From CBDFKJ01 sp965248805 (lineage in GTDB: Bacteria; Pseudomonadota; Alphaproteobacteria; UBA6615), in NCBI GenBank assembly GCA_965248805.1, contig CBDFKJ010000004.1, positions 124,001 to 188,000 on the forward strand: a stretch of DNA of 64,000 nucleotides, in the 5' to 3' direction. How positions within the stretch are numbered: the stretch's first letter is position 1; each line of letters opens with the position of its first letter. The notes below the pieces were generated by a model. It searched no databases, had not been told where the DNA came from, and was given only the letters and a program-made list of their open reading frames with translations. The translations under genes and the position numbers were made by a program. This document shows, piece after piece, positions 15,383-24,785 of the stretch.

Positions 15383-16836
15383 CAGCCCGGTGATGAAGTC
15401 GCGCTTTGATCAATCGGTTTTGGGGGCGACGATAATGATGATAACGAGCATGGCTGGTTTGCCTTCGATGTTCGCCACGATGGCGATCGCCAGGGCAGCA
15501 TCGAACCGAATAACGAACAAAAGGGTGCTCTTTGCACTCGCAGCCTCCCTCGGCGTGCCTGATCCGAACAGCGCGCGCATCAGAATGCCGAGATTGAACC
15601 CGGCGACATGGATCAGGTAGCGTTTGTGGACGTTCTCGCGCGCCCGCAGCAACGCGCGGCGCATGCCGCCACGGTCGAGGACATGGGCGAAGCTGCGCTC
15701 GACCATCTCACCGCGCCTGCGCATGGCGTTCCGCGCGACGCCGGACTTCAATCGCGCCCGGTTGGCGTAGACAGCCTGACGTGCCGCCTGGTCGCCATGC
15801 CAGCGCAGATAGCCGTTGGCGGGCTCCGGCTCGGAGATCCGCGTTTTCCAGACGCCGCCGTCGAGGTCTTTCAGCCCCTCGCGTGAATGATAGCCCTTGT
15901 CGCCAACGAGACTGCAGGGCTCTGCCCGTGTTGGAGCCAGGCCGACCTCGGCGAGGTTGCGCGCGGCCGCCTCCAGCGTCCCAGGCAAAGTCGTCGTGTC
16001 GCCTTCATCGGCTGGATAGATCGGTGCCGCAACGATGACGCCGGTGTCGAGATCGACCGCGTGCTCGGGCTTGTAGGCCAGATGCGTGGTGCCGTCCTTC
16101 ATCCGCGCGATCTTCGCATCAGGATCGGTCGGGCTCGTCCAATCCTTGTTCGAAAGCTTCTTGCCCTTCCGCCGGCGATCGAGCCGGACGAGGTCGTCGA
16201 TCGTCGGCGTTTCGACGCCACTCTCCTTCGCCATTTGCGTCAGCATCTCGCGATAGGTCTCGCCGCTATCGCGCCGCACGATGGCTCGCAGGGCGGCGTT
16301 GGCTTCCATCGTCGAGCCGTCGACGCCGATCCGCTCGCCCTTCACCAGACCGCGCGCGGCGACGAGAGCCAGAACCCAGTCGAAAACCTTTTCATGGACC
16401 TCGTGCGGCAGCCGGCCGCGCGTCTTCGACAACCAGGAATGATCGGGAACCTTGTCCCGGTTCGCCAACCGCAGAAACGCGCGAAGCGACAGCGAATCCG
16501 AACAGCGCCAAGCGATGCCGCGCTCGCTGCCGATGCCCTCGAAATAGCCGGTCATGTGCATCCGGAAATAACGCCCCGGCGGCAGCGAAGGAGCCCCCAT
16601 CCGAGGTGCGTAGTATGGCTTGCACGTCGCCTCCACGAAGCCGTCAAAGCCAGACTCGGTCAGCAACTCATGCAGCCGGTCGGAAAACGCGTGTCCAGGC
16701 GAACGCGGCATCTCCGCCCATGTCACCACGAGGTCACCCTGAACCTCGCTCTGTCGTCTCAATGCCATCGCACGACGCCCGTCTAAATCTCTATGTTCAG
16801 ACAGAATCAGACACGCCGGACTTCGTCAACGGGCTG
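15383..16836 (-). mobile_element. IS1182-type insertion sequence, apparently intact
   Basis: The ends are imperfect inverted repeats: CAGCCCGGTGATGAAGTC at 15383 and its counterpart CAGCCCGTTGACGAAGTC read inward from 16836. It has inserted into the acyl-CoA ligase gene between the Leu and Tyr of MKAL/YGKV. A three-base TAG (CTA on the other strand) flanks both sides, fitting a short target duplication. It carries one full-length transposase gene. A related but decayed element lies at 21178-22608. Confidence 0.85.
15410..16768 (-). CDS. IS1182-family transposase
   Basis: This 452-residue DDE transposase has typical blocks: PPGRYFRMHMTGYFEG, SDSLSLRAFLRL, ERIGVDGSTMEANAALR (first Asp), LVGDKGYHSREGL (second Asp) and ERSFAHVLDRGGMRR (Glu). 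It fills nearly the whole element and shows no frameshift, so it is probably able to catalyse transposition. The C-terminal ~35 residues are hydrophobic and extend to the left end of the element. Confidence 0.88.
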   Translation of the reverse strand: MALRRQSEVQGDLVVTWAEMPRSPGHAFSDRLHELLTESGFDGFVEATCKPYYAPRMGAPSLPPGRYFRMHMTGYFEGIGSERGIAWRCSDSLSLRAFLRLANRDKVPDHSWLSKTRGRLPHEVHEKVFDWVLALVAARGLVKGERIGVDGSTMEANAALRAIVRRDSGETYREMLTQMAKESGVETPTIDDLVRLDRRRKGKKLSNKDWTSPTDPDAKIARMKDGTTHLAYKPEHAVDLDTGVIVAAPIYPADEGDTTTLPGTLEAAARNLAEVGLAPTRAEPCSLVGDKGYHSREGLKDLDGGVWKTRISEPEPANGYLRWHGDQAARQAVYANRARLKSGVARNAMRRRGEMVERSFAHVLDRGGMRRALLRARENVHKRYLIHVAGFNLGILMRALFGSGTPREAASAKSTLLFVIRFDAALAIAIVANIEGKPAMLVIIIIVAPKTD

Positions 16837-16889
16837 CTAGAGCGCCTTCATGTTGAGCGTGACCAAAATGCAGGCCCCGGAGTCAACTA

Positions 16890-18023
16890 GTGGATTGATC
16901 GGAACGAAAGAGTCCGAATTGGGATTCCGTATTTTGCTGTGGTATGCGAATCTGGCGCATGCGCAGTGGAATCTCCTTCACCCTATCCGCCGGCGACCGT
17001 CAGCGATTGCGCGCGGTCGTCGCGGATCCCAAGAGCCCGCAGAAACACGTCTGGCGGGCACATATTGTCCTTCTCAGCGGCGAGGGTCTGGGCACCTCGG
17101 CGATCATGACCGAGACCGGCAAGTCCAAGACCTGCGTGTGGCGCTGGCAAGAGCGGTTCATGCACGAGGGTGTCGGCGGCCTGCTTCGCGACAAGTCCCG
17201 TCCGCCCGGCAAGGCGCCGGTCCCGCTCGATCGTGTCGCCGAGATCGTGCGCCTGACGCAGCAACCGCCGCCGTTTGAGGCGACCCACTGGACGTTGCGC
17301 GCGATCGCCAGGGCGGCCGGTATTGCCGCCTCGACGGTGCAGGCGATCTGGAAGGCTCACGGTCTCAGCCCGCACCGCTGGCGCAACTTCAAGCTGTCGA
17401 CCGACCCTGCCTTCGCCGAGAAACTCACCGATATCGTCGGCCTGTATGTCGACCCGCCGGCCCATGCGGTGGTGTTGTCGATCGATGAGAAGTCACAGAT
17501 CCAGGCGCTCGACCGCCGGTCTGCCGATGAAGAAGGGACGCGCCGGCACCATGACTACAAACGGCACGGCACGACCACGCTGTTTGCGGCGCTCAACGTT
17601 CTGGACGGAACGGTGATCGGCCAGAACATGCAGCGCCACCGCCATCAGGAGTTCATCCGCTTCCTCAACCGCATCGAGCGCACGGTGCCGGCGGACAAGG
17701 CCATCCACGCGATCGTCGACAACTACGCGGCGCACAACAAGGACAAGGTCCGCGCCTGGCTCGCCCGCCATCCGCGCTGGACTTTCCACTTCACACCGAC
17801 CTCCTGCTCGTGGCTCAATGCCGTCGAGGGCTTCTTCGCAAAACTCACCCGGCGGCGGCTCAAGCACGGCGTCTTCCATTCCGTCGTCGATCTCCAGGCC
17901 GCAATCAACCGCTTCGTCCGCGAATACAATGCGGCCAACCCACAGCCATTCATATCGAAAGCCGACCCCGACGACATCATCGCAGCCCGAAACCGAGGGT
18001 TCCAAACGTTGGAATCAATCCAC
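16890..18023 (+). mobile_element. IS630-type insertion sequence, copy 1 (full length)
   Basis: It is bounded by TA on both sides within CTAG (16887-16890 and 18023-18026), as expected for IS630 elements, which duplicate TA. Terminal inverted repeats start TGGATTGAT at the left and right ends. It sits in the acyl-CoA ligase gene; deleting it restores the reading HL-LVDSG. It is 1134 bases long with one intact transposase. Its close relative at 18820-19704 is a shortened copy in the opposite orientation. Confidence 0.9.
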
Positions 18024-18026
18024 TAG
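16944..18026 (+). CDS. IS630-family transposase
   Basis: This 360-residue protein has an N-terminal helix-turn-helix (about residues 15-75, TGKSKTCVWRWQERF), a second winged-helix part, and a DDE domain: VLSIDEKSQIQALDR, AIVDNYAAHNKDKV and SWLNAVEGFFAKLTRR. All three catalytic acids are present. The TAG stop is completed by the duplicated target TA, a common feature of these elements. ATG 16944 lies 54 bases inside the left end. It appears functional and could supply transposase to the shortened copy nearby. Confidence 0.92.
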   Translation: MRIWRMRSGISFTLSAGDRQRLRAVVADPKSPQKHVWRAHIVLLSGEGLGTSAIMTETGKSKTCVWRWQERFMHEGVGGLLRDKSRPPGKAPVPLDRVAEIVRLTQQPPPFEATHWTLRAIARAAGIAASTVQAIWKAHGLSPHRWRNFKLSTDPAFAEKLTDIVGLYVDPPAHAVVLSIDEKSQIQALDRRSADEEGTRRHHDYKRHGTTTLFAALNVLDGTVIGQNMQRHRHQEFIRFLNRIERTVPADKAIHAIVDNYAAHNKDKVRAWLARHPRWTFHFTPTSCSWLNAVEGFFAKLTRRRLKHGVFHSVVDLQAAINRFVREYNAANPQPFISKADPDDIIAARNRGFQTLESIH

Positions 18027-18816
18027 CAGGTGTGCAATTTCCCGGCGTGCGTAAAGCGGATTGACGTTCACCACGGTGCCGCCCGCCTTCAGAACCGCGA
18101 AAAAACAGCGATGTCGCCGTCAAACGCCGGACCGAAGCGAATGTCCATATCCGTCTCTTTGAAGAGGATGTTTCCCTCGATCAGGAGTTCCTCCCTGAAT
18201 TCTTCCCGCAAGTCCTTCGCAAAAAGGTGAACTGCCCAATTGACGATGTTATCGCTGGTCCTGATCGGAAAGAATGTGATGTTCGCGGGGACGATCACAG
18301 TCGGCGTTCGCGCCGCCGCCAGGAGTGCGTCCAAATCCGCGAAACCCAGGGCCTCCACCCAGCGCGCCAGGCGTGATGTCTCACCGGCCGCATTGACCGA
18401 GAGGATCCGCTTCTTGAGAATCGCCAACATCACCGAGATTGCGGCCGCCCCCTTGTGGTGCTTGCGACGTCTATTGGCGCTGGGCGAGAAAACATCGAAC
18501 TTTCCGGAGGCGTCGACCACCTGTCGGTTTTTGATCATGCCGCCTTCGGGGAAGAGAACGATCTTGCGCCCGCGGAGAATTTCCGCGGCAAGGCCCTGCA
18601 AATTGTTGGGCACCGCGCCGACGCTATGCAAGAACTTGGCAAACGTGGCGTTGCTGGCGAAGAGTTCAGAAGAGGCCACTACGCGGCAGTGGGCGCCGGT
18701 CTCCCGATAGATGAGGTACTGCGGGATGATCGCCTCGAAACGGGCGAAGCGGTTGAAAAGGAAAATCTGCCCGGCGGCGACTTTTCCGTCGGTTCCGTGG
18801 GACCTGATCCTGAGTC

Positions 18817-19741
18817 CTAGTGGATTGATTCCAACGTTTGGAACCCTCGGTTTCGGGCTGCGATGATGTCGTCGGGGTCGGCTTTCCATATGAATGGCTG
18901 TGGGTTGGCCGCATTGTATTCGCGGACGAAGCGGTTGATTGCGGCCTGGAGATCGACGACGGAATGGAAGACGCCGTGCTTGAGCCGCCGCCGGGTGAGT
19001 TTTGCGAAGAAGCCCTCGACGGCATTGAGCCACGAGCAGGAGGTCGGTGTGAAGTGGAAAGTCCAGCGCGGATGGCGGGCGAGCCAGGCGCGGACCTTGT
19101 CCTTGTTGTGCGCCGCGTAGTTGTCGACGATCGCGTGGATGGCCTTGTCCGCCGGCACCGTGCGCTCGATGCGGTTGAGGAAGCGGATGAACTCCTGATG
19201 GCGGTGGCGCTGCATGTTCTGGCCGATCACCGTTCCGTCCAGAACGTTGAGCGCCGCAAACAGCGTGGTCGTGCCGTGCCGTTTGTAGTCATGGGTCATG
19301 GTGCCGGCGCGTCCCTTCTTCATCGGCAGACCGGCGGTCGAGCGCCTGGATCTGTGACTTCTCATCGATCGACAACACCACCGCATGGGCCGGCGGGTCG
19401 ACATACAGGCCGACGATATCGGTGAGTTTCTCGGCGAAGGCAGGGTCGGTCGACAGCTTGAAGTTGCGCCAGCGGTGCGGGCTGAGACCGTGAGCCTTCC
19501 AGATCGCCTGCACCGTCGAGGCGGCAATACCGGCCGCCCTGGCCATCGCGCGCAACGTCCAGTGGGTCGCCTCAAACGGCGGCGGTTGCTGCGTCAGGCG
19601 CACGATCTCGGCGACACGATCGAGCGGGACCGGCGCCTTGCCGGGCGCATACCACAGCAAAATACGGAATCCCAATTCGGACTCTTTCGTTCCGATCCCT
19701 CCACTAGCCGCTTCTCGAGCAAAGAAAAGACGCGGACACAC
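18817..19741 (-). pseudogene. Defective IS630 transposase
   Basis: Two frames together cover the transposase of copy 1 from PGKAPVPLDR to the C-terminus. The N-terminal DNA-binding domain is gone (256-base deletion) and a 7-base insertion near 19300 shifts the frame in the DDE domain. The D-D-E residues are still legible (SIDEKSQIQ; IVDNYAAHN; NAVEGFF). One clear substitution is Ser to Trp in the segment PFI-KADPDD. It cannot make active transposase but may be mobilised in trans by copy 1. Confidence 0.85.
18820..19704 (-). mobile_element. IS630-type insertion sequence, copy 2 (internally deleted)
   Basis: It has the same ends and TA flanks as copy 1 (TA at 18818-18819 and 19705-19706) but is only 885 bases. 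Compared with copy 1 it lacks 256 bases, joined at a CG microhomology just after the start of the transposase gene. It also has 7 extra bases (a CATGACC-type duplication near 19300). The rest is nearly identical, so the copies are recently related. It interrupts the acyltransferase gene. Confidence 0.9.
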
Positions 19742-20061
19742 CGCTGATAGGTGTCCTCGTTAATTGCCAGATCTTCGACCACGTTCATGGGCGGGCTCAG
19801 GGCCTGACTTGGCTTCACGTGAGCGAAACTGATCCACCCCGCCTGATGAACAAAATAATAACGCAAGGACCGTTATGGATTGGTAAACCATTATTTTTTG
19901 AAAGCGGCTTGGTGCTCTTTTGCGGGACACGGGCCGGACGCCGGGCTACTTTGGTTGCCTTGGGGCTGTGCAAGACCCAGGGCTGGGGGCGGCCCCTCGG
20001 TCAACCTTGCGGAGGTGCCATATCGCCTATCGGCGCCGATCGAAACTACGGAGAACACAGA

Positions 20062-20511
20062 ATGCGATCGATCAAAGTCAGCCGGCGAATCGCTTCCGCG
20101 CCGGCAAATATCTGGGCGGTCCTCGCCGACTTCCCGAACATTGCGACGTGGAACACAGGTATCGCGAAGTCGTTCGCGACGTCAGACAGCACGGCCGGCG
20201 TAGGCGCACGGCGGCACTGCGATCTGACCCCATTTGGCGAGCTCGAGGAAACCGTCAAGGAATGGGACGATACACGTCGCATGGTCATCAGCATCGACTC
20301 CACGAAAAAACTGCCCATCGCCCACGGTGAAGTAACATTCGTTCTTAACCCCGTGGATGACGCCACCGACGTAAGCGTCAACTACACCTACAAGCCGAAG
20401 TTTGGCTTGCTGGGGCAGATCATGGGTGGCCTTGCCCTGGACGGGCAGCTTACGAAGGGCTTTAAAGGGTTTCTGAATGACCTGGACGCGGCCTCCCGCC
20501 GATCGCGCTAG
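20062..20511 (+). CDS. SRPBCC-family (START-like) protein
   Basis: This 149-residue protein opens MRSIKVSRRIASAPANIWAV, then contains WNTGIAKSF and ends with a long amphipathic helix (LTKGFKGFLNDLDAA). That is the usual layout of polyketide-cyclase/START-like domains, which form a deep hydrophobic pocket. The ligand cannot be told. ATG 20062 has a good CGGAG about nine bases upstream; longer in-frame starts have none. It is a single gene between the insertion-sequence zone and the Sel1 gene. Confidence 0.8.
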   Translation: MRSIKVSRRIASAPANIWAVLADFPNIATWNTGIAKSFATSDSTAGVGARRHCDLTPFGELEETVKEWDDTRRMVISIDSTKKLPIAHGEVTFVLNPVDDATDVSVNYTYKPKFGLLGQIMGGLALDGQLTKGFKGFLNDLDAASRRSR

Positions 20512-20670
20512 GGCGCTCGCGGACATCCCGCCGCTGTTCGGCCCCCGCTGAAGTCGGCCCTGGAAGGACGATGTCGGATCGGGTCGCGCGGCGGTGATGC
20601 TTGCTTTCCGTCACGCTTGTCGTGGCACAGGTCCGGCAGCGCCGGAGATGTACCAGAGGAGAAACGCATC

Positions 20671-21177
20671 ATGGTGAACCTAGCGGCTAAGCACTTGCGC
20701 GCGCTGACAGCCGCCACTTTTGGCGGCCTCGCGGTCGCCCTCACGCCGGTTGCGGCTGTATCAGGGCCGCTTGAGGACGGACTAGCCGCATACACTCGTG
20801 GCGACTACCCGGCAGCAGTCCTATCCTGGCGGCTGGCGGCTGCGCAGGGCAACGCCGAAGCTCAATACAACCTTGGCAGCCTGTACGCCGACGGCCAGGG
20901 TGTCCCACAGGACTATGCCGAGGCAGTGGTGTGGTGGCGTCTGGCGGCCGATCAGGGCGTCGCCGACGCCCAGTACAACCTGGGCGGTATGTACGCCGAA
21001 GGCCAGGGCGTCTCACAGGACTATGCCGAGGCGGTGGAGTGGTGGCGCTTGGCGGCAGAGCAGGGCTATGCACTGGCCCAGTACAACCTGGGCGTCATGT
21101 ACGCCAGAGGCCAGGGCGTCCCGCAGGATTATGCCGAGGCGGAGAAGTGGCACCTACTGGCGGCAGAGCCCCGTTAG
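20671..21177 (+). CDS. Exported Sel1-repeat protein, possibly truncated by an insertion sequence
   Basis: This 168-residue protein begins with a signal-peptide-like segment (about residues 1-30, ending PVAAVSG). Roughly three and a half Sel1-like repeats follow, each with the pattern AQYNLG-MYA-GQGV-QDYAEAV-WWRLAA. Sel1 repeats form solenoids for protein binding in the periplasm. The start has GAGGAG upstream. The TAG stop lies directly at the left end of the degenerate IS1182-type element, so the original protein may have been longer. Confidence 0.82.
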   Translation: MVNLAAKHLRALTAATFGGLAVALTPVAAVSGPLEDGLAAYTRGDYPAAVLSWRLAAAQGNAEAQYNLGSLYADGQGVPQDYAEAVVWWRLAADQGVADAQYNLGGMYAEGQGVSQDYAEAVEWWRLAAEQGYALAQYNLGVMYARGQGVPQDYAEAEKWHLLAAEPR

Positions 21178-22563
21178 CAGCCCGTTGAAGAAGACTGAGT
21201 TGATGAAGCATCGGGCGTGATAACAATGGCGGCGGCGAGACCCGGCGCCGGGGGGTTATTGAGGGCGAGGATAATGATCAGCGATTGTTCCTGTCGCAAG
21301 ACAAGCAGCAGGACCGCCAAGCCCTTGGCCGCAGCCTCTCGCGGGGTCCCGGCGCCGATCAACTGGCGCAATAGGACGCCCAGGTTGTGTCCGGCGACGT
21401 GGATCAGATAGCGCTTGCCGACGTTCTCGCGCCCACGCAGCCAAGTGCGGCGCATGCCGCCGCGATCGAGGACCTGGGCGAAGCCCCGCTCGACCACTTC
21501 GGCGCGGAGTTTGAACGCGGCCTTCGCCACGCCCGACAGCAATCGGTTGCGGTTGTTGTAAACGGCCCGCCGAGCGGCGTCGTCGCCGTGCCAGCGCGAG
21601 AGCCCCTTGCCCTTCGGTTCGGCGATGCGGGTCGTCCAGGCGCCGTCGGCAAGGGACTTCAGCACCTCGCGGCCGAAGTAGCCTTTGTCGGTCACCAGCT
21701 CCGCCGGTTCGTCGGCCGTCGGCGCTGCGCCCACAGCCGCCAGCTTGGCCTCGGCTGACGTCAACGTTGTCGGCAGGGTGGTCGTGTCGCCCTGATCGGC
21801 CGGATACAGCTCGGCCGCGATCACCGCCCCGGTGTCGAGGTCGACCGCGTGTTCGGGCTTGTAGGCCAGATGCGTCGTGCCGTCCTTCATCCTGGCGATT
21901 TTGGCCTCCGCGTCGAGACCCAGTCCGCATTGGAGAGTTTCTTGCCCTTGCGCCGCCGATCCATCTGCGCCAAGTCATTCGCCGCGGTCTCGATCCCGCT
22001 GTCGGCGGCCATGCGCTGCAGCATCTGGCGATAGCTTTCGCCGCTGTCGCGGCGCACGATCGAGCGCAGCGCCGCGTTCGCCTCCATGGTCGAAGCATCG
22101 ACCCCAATCCGCTCGCCCTTGACCAGGCCGTGCTCGCCAAGAACGTCCAGCACCCAGGCGAACACTGCCTCATGCACCGCGTGCGGCTGCGGATCGTGCT
22201 CAACGACGAGTGGTCAGGCACACGTGCGCGCGCCTCCAGGCGCAAGAACTCACGCAGCGACAAGCTGTCGGCGCACCGCCACTCCAACGCCCGCTCACTG
22301 TCGAGGCCTTCGAAGTAGCCGACCAGGTGCATCCGGAAGTAACGCCCCGGTGGGATTCCCGGACGTCCGATCCCTGGCGCGTAATAGGGCTCACACAGGT
22401 CCTCGGCGAACGCATCGAAACCGGCATCGACCAGCACCTCCTGCAGCTGGTCGTAAAACACGTGGCCGGGCGAGCGAGGCATCTCTGCCCAACTGACCAT
22501 CAAGTCCACCTGTCGATCCCCTTGTCGTCCCAACGCCACGACGAAGCTCCCGACTCGAACCAT
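21174..22563 (-). pseudogene. Frameshifted IS1182-family transposase
   Basis: Blocks PPGRYFRMHLVGYFEG, ADSLSLREFLRL, ERIGVDASTMEANAALR, LVTDKGYFGREVLKS and ERGFAQVLDRGGMRR are all present but in three different frames. Breaks lie near 22195 (after PDHSSLST) and near 21905 (after SNADWVS). A likely original start is ATG 22500 (MVSWAEMPRSPG). The last frame runs out of the element into flanking DNA. It is inactive. Confidence 0.85.
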
Positions 22564-22608
22564 GCCCTCGTCACAGAGTCAGATGGCCGCGACTTTTTCA
22601 ACGGGCTG
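21178..22608 (-). mobile_element. IS1182-type insertion sequence, degenerate copy
   Basis: Inverted repeats CAGCCCGTTGAAGAAG (left) and CAGCCCGTTGAAAAAG (right, inward) mark the ends. TTA lies outside both ends (21174-21176 and 22609-22611), in keeping with a 3-base duplication if one extra base belongs to the element. It is related to, but clearly different from, the element at 15383-16836, so it represents a separate arrival. Confidence 0.8.
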
Positions 22609-22669
22609 TTAACGGCGCTGGTGCAATTTCATGGGCGCCCGATCCGTGTCGAACCGCCGGACGATCGCA

Positions 22670-24652
22670 ATGAGCATCGAAGTCGCAACTGAAACCGATG
22701 AGCTCCACGACGAGGAGCGGCTGAAGACCAATCTCGCGGCCCTCAAGACAAGGGCGCCGCATCTTCACGCCCGGCTTTCCGCTCTTCGAAAGGTGCACGC
22801 CGAGTTGCTCATCGCCGAGGATGGCAGCATCGATCTGGCCCTGATGGGCCAGCGGTTCTACGGCGGCGATGCCGCGGTGCACGCACAGCGCCAGCTCGAC
22901 ACCTTCTTCGCCAAGCCGCTGCGCAATTACATGAACCGGCCCGATCCGTCGAAGCTGAAAGGCACGGTGGGTGATTTTTGCAAGCGCATGGAGCGGCGCA
23001 TGGCGGTCGCGGGGATGGAAACCAAGATGACCGCCAACCCGGACGCGGCGCGGTTTCTGGTCCTGTTCGGCGTCGGCCTCGGTTGTCACGTTGCCGAAGC
23101 GATCGAGCGCAGCGATGCCAAGGTCGTGATCCTGATCGAACCCAACCTGGAAGTATTGCACCATTCCCTTCGGGTCGTTGATTGGGACGATATCTTGCAG
23201 CGCGCTGGCGATGCGGGCCGCAACCTACACTTCATGGTCGACAGCGATGCGGCCCACATCGCGGCCAATGTGTGCAACATCGTCAGGCGCAATAACCCCG
23301 CACTGCTCGATGGCACCTATCTGTACATGCACTATCCGTCGAGCATCCTGGCGCAAGCCTACGATATGGTGCGGCGCGATCTCTACCTGACCCTGACCGG
23401 CCTCGGCTACTTTGAGGATGAGATCATCATGACCGAGAACGCCGCGGCCAATATCGGTCGCGGCGGAGTACGCGTGTTGAGCCAATACCTTCCAAAACGC
23501 GAGGAGCCCTTCTTTGTCGTCGGTTCCGGGCCGTCGGTGGAGAAGGACCTTCCGTTCTTGCGTGCGCACGCCGACCGTGCCGTCATCTGCTCGATCGGGA
23601 CCAGCCTGCGGGCGGTGCTCGCCGCCGGCATCCGGCCGGATTTCCATGTCGAGGTGGAAAACACCGAAGACACAGCTGATGCGCTTGCCGCGTCCTGCGA
23701 GGGGTTCAATCTCGACGGCGTGCGGTTGCTGGGCTCGCTCACCGTCCACCCCCGGGTCGCGGCGACGTTCTTCGAATCCGTCCTGTTCTTCCGTGAGCGC
23801 ATCAGCACCACCAAGCTATTGGGTGGCGGCTTCGAGCCGCTGCGCCCCTCCGGACGCACGGTCGCCAATGCCGCGCTCAGCGGCGCGCTGCGCCTGGGCT
23901 TTCGCGAGATTTACTTGTTCGGCATCGATATGGGCACCAAGGTCGAAGGCCGGTTCCACGCCGCCGACACGATCTATGAAACCGGTGCGCTCGACGATCC
24001 GGGGACGGCGGCGGAACCGCATCCCGGCAACTTCGGCGGCGAGTCCACGGCTATCAACGCACGTCGCGGCATGCCGGTGCTGAACTGGTCGCGCCACATG
24101 TTCGAATCTCTATTGACGGCCAATCCCAGTATCACCGTCTACAATTGCAGCGACGGCACCCGCATCGCCGGCACCATTCCCAAGGTGTCGCGGGCGGTGG
24201 TGCTGCCCGAGGCGCCGATCGACCGCGAACGCCTGGCGCGCGAGGTTGATGCCGGTCTCACACCTTTCGGCCCGCAATTGGCGGCGCGGCGTTGGTCGCG
24301 GTCCGAGCGCGATGAGGAGGCCCGCGCGATATTCGATCAGGTCATCGGGCTGATCGACGGTGCGGCGAAGTCCCCGGCGCCCGATCCGATATTCGACATC
24401 GTGCGGCCCGACGCCGATGCGCACCAAGTGACGCTGTCCTACCTGTCGGGCAGCATGATGCTGTTACTCGGCTGCGCGACTTGGTACGAGCGGCACATGG
24501 CGGACGACACTCAGCGCGCCCGCTATGCGCAGGTGGCGCTGGAGGAAATGGGCGCGTCCGTGCGCGCCCTGCGCGACGGCATGGCGCGACTGTTCGACGC
24601 CGTCGATGCTCAAATCGGTGAGCTGGCGGCAGGCAGCGCCGCCGCCGAATAG
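22670..24652 (+). CDS. Maf/DUF115 motility-associated glycosyltransferase
   Basis: This ~660-residue protein is of the DUF115 (6-hydroxymethylpterin pyrophosphokinase MptE-like) family. Features are LVLFGVGLGCHVAEAIER near residue 125, the central FFVVGSGPSVEKDLPFL, and DFHVEVENT and IYLFGIDMGTK later. Maf proteins transfer nonulosonic acids (pseudaminic or legionaminic) onto flagellin, which fits the flagellin and legionaminate genes nearby. The start is uncertain: ATG 22670 (MSIEVATETDE) is chosen, while ATG 22631 would add 13 residues. The insertion sequence ends only 61 bases upstream and may have taken the native promoter. Confidence 0.85.
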   Translation: MSIEVATETDELHDEERLKTNLAALKTRAPHLHARLSALRKVHAELLIAEDGSIDLALMGQRFYGGDAAVHAQRQLDTFFAKPLRNYMNRPDPSKLKGTVGDFCKRMERRMAVAGMETKMTANPDAARFLVLFGVGLGCHVAEAIERSDAKVVILIEPNLEVLHHSLRVVDWDDILQRAGDAGRNLHFMVDSDAAHIAANVCNIVRRNNPALLDGTYLYMHYPSSILAQAYDMVRRDLYLTLTGLGYFEDEIIMTENAAANIGRGGVRVLSQYLPKREEPFFVVGSGPSVEKDLPFLRAHADRAVICSIGTSLRAVLAAGIRPDFHVEVENTEDTADALAASCEGFNLDGVRLLGSLTVHPRVAATFFESVLFFRERISTTKLLGGGFEPLRPSGRTVANAALSGALRLGFREIYLFGIDMGTKVEGRFHAADTIYETGALDDPGTAAEPHPGNFGGESTAINARRGMPVLNWSRHMFESLLTANPSITVYNCSDGTRIAGTIPKVSRAVVLPEAPIDRERLAREVDAGLTPFGPQLAARRWSRSERDEEARAIFDQVIGLIDGAAKSPAPDPIFDIVRPDADAHQVTLSYLSGSMMLLLGCATWYERHMADDTQRARYAQVALEEMGASVRALRDGMARLFDAVDAQIGELAAGSAAAE

Positions 24653-24785
24653 CCTGCGCCGGGCCTCGGCCTCCACCCAATATTAACCGTAACGGCCGAC
24701 AATTCCCGATGGGTCGATGTCGGTTGCCACCGATGGGCGGTGAGCGGACATCTGCCGAGCACACTAGCCGAATTGGCAGGTAGCG

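Larger units (their letters stand above)
14067..18106 (-). pseudogene. Long-chain acyl-CoA ligase remnant, interrupted by two insertion sequences
   Basis: The pieces are 14067-15382, 16837-16889 and 18024 to about 18106. They read VLKAGGTVVNVNPLY, then VDSGACILVTLNMKAL, then YGKVAPLLDQ, VAVLQYTGGTTGLTKGA, VEGYGLSEASPVC, HTGDIGYLDADGYLYIVDR and IPRSVEFRADLPK. That is the normal AMP-forming ligase order. The enzyme would activate fatty acids to acyl-CoA. The IS630-type and IS1182-type elements split it. Frameshifts lie near 14800 and 14500. The first ~100 codons are lost where the gene is fused to an acyltransferase. It is certainly inactive. Confidence 0.9.
18103..19788 (-). pseudogene. PlsC-like acyltransferase remnant split by an IS630 copy
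   Basis: The pieces are 19707-19788 (MNVVEDLAINEDTYQRC to LLEKRL) and about 18103-18819 (GLRIRSHGTDGKV onward). Taking out the insertion sequence and one TA joins them in frame. Motifs are FLFNRFARFE, replacing the usual HxxxxD block with a variant, and FPEGGMIK, the glycerol-phosphate-binding block of lysophospholipid acyltransferases. After DMDIRFGPAFDGD the sequence switches to acyl-CoA ligase, so the C-terminus was lost by a fusion deletion. It was probably the first gene of the operon acyltransferase - ligase - thiolase. Confidence 0.85.
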
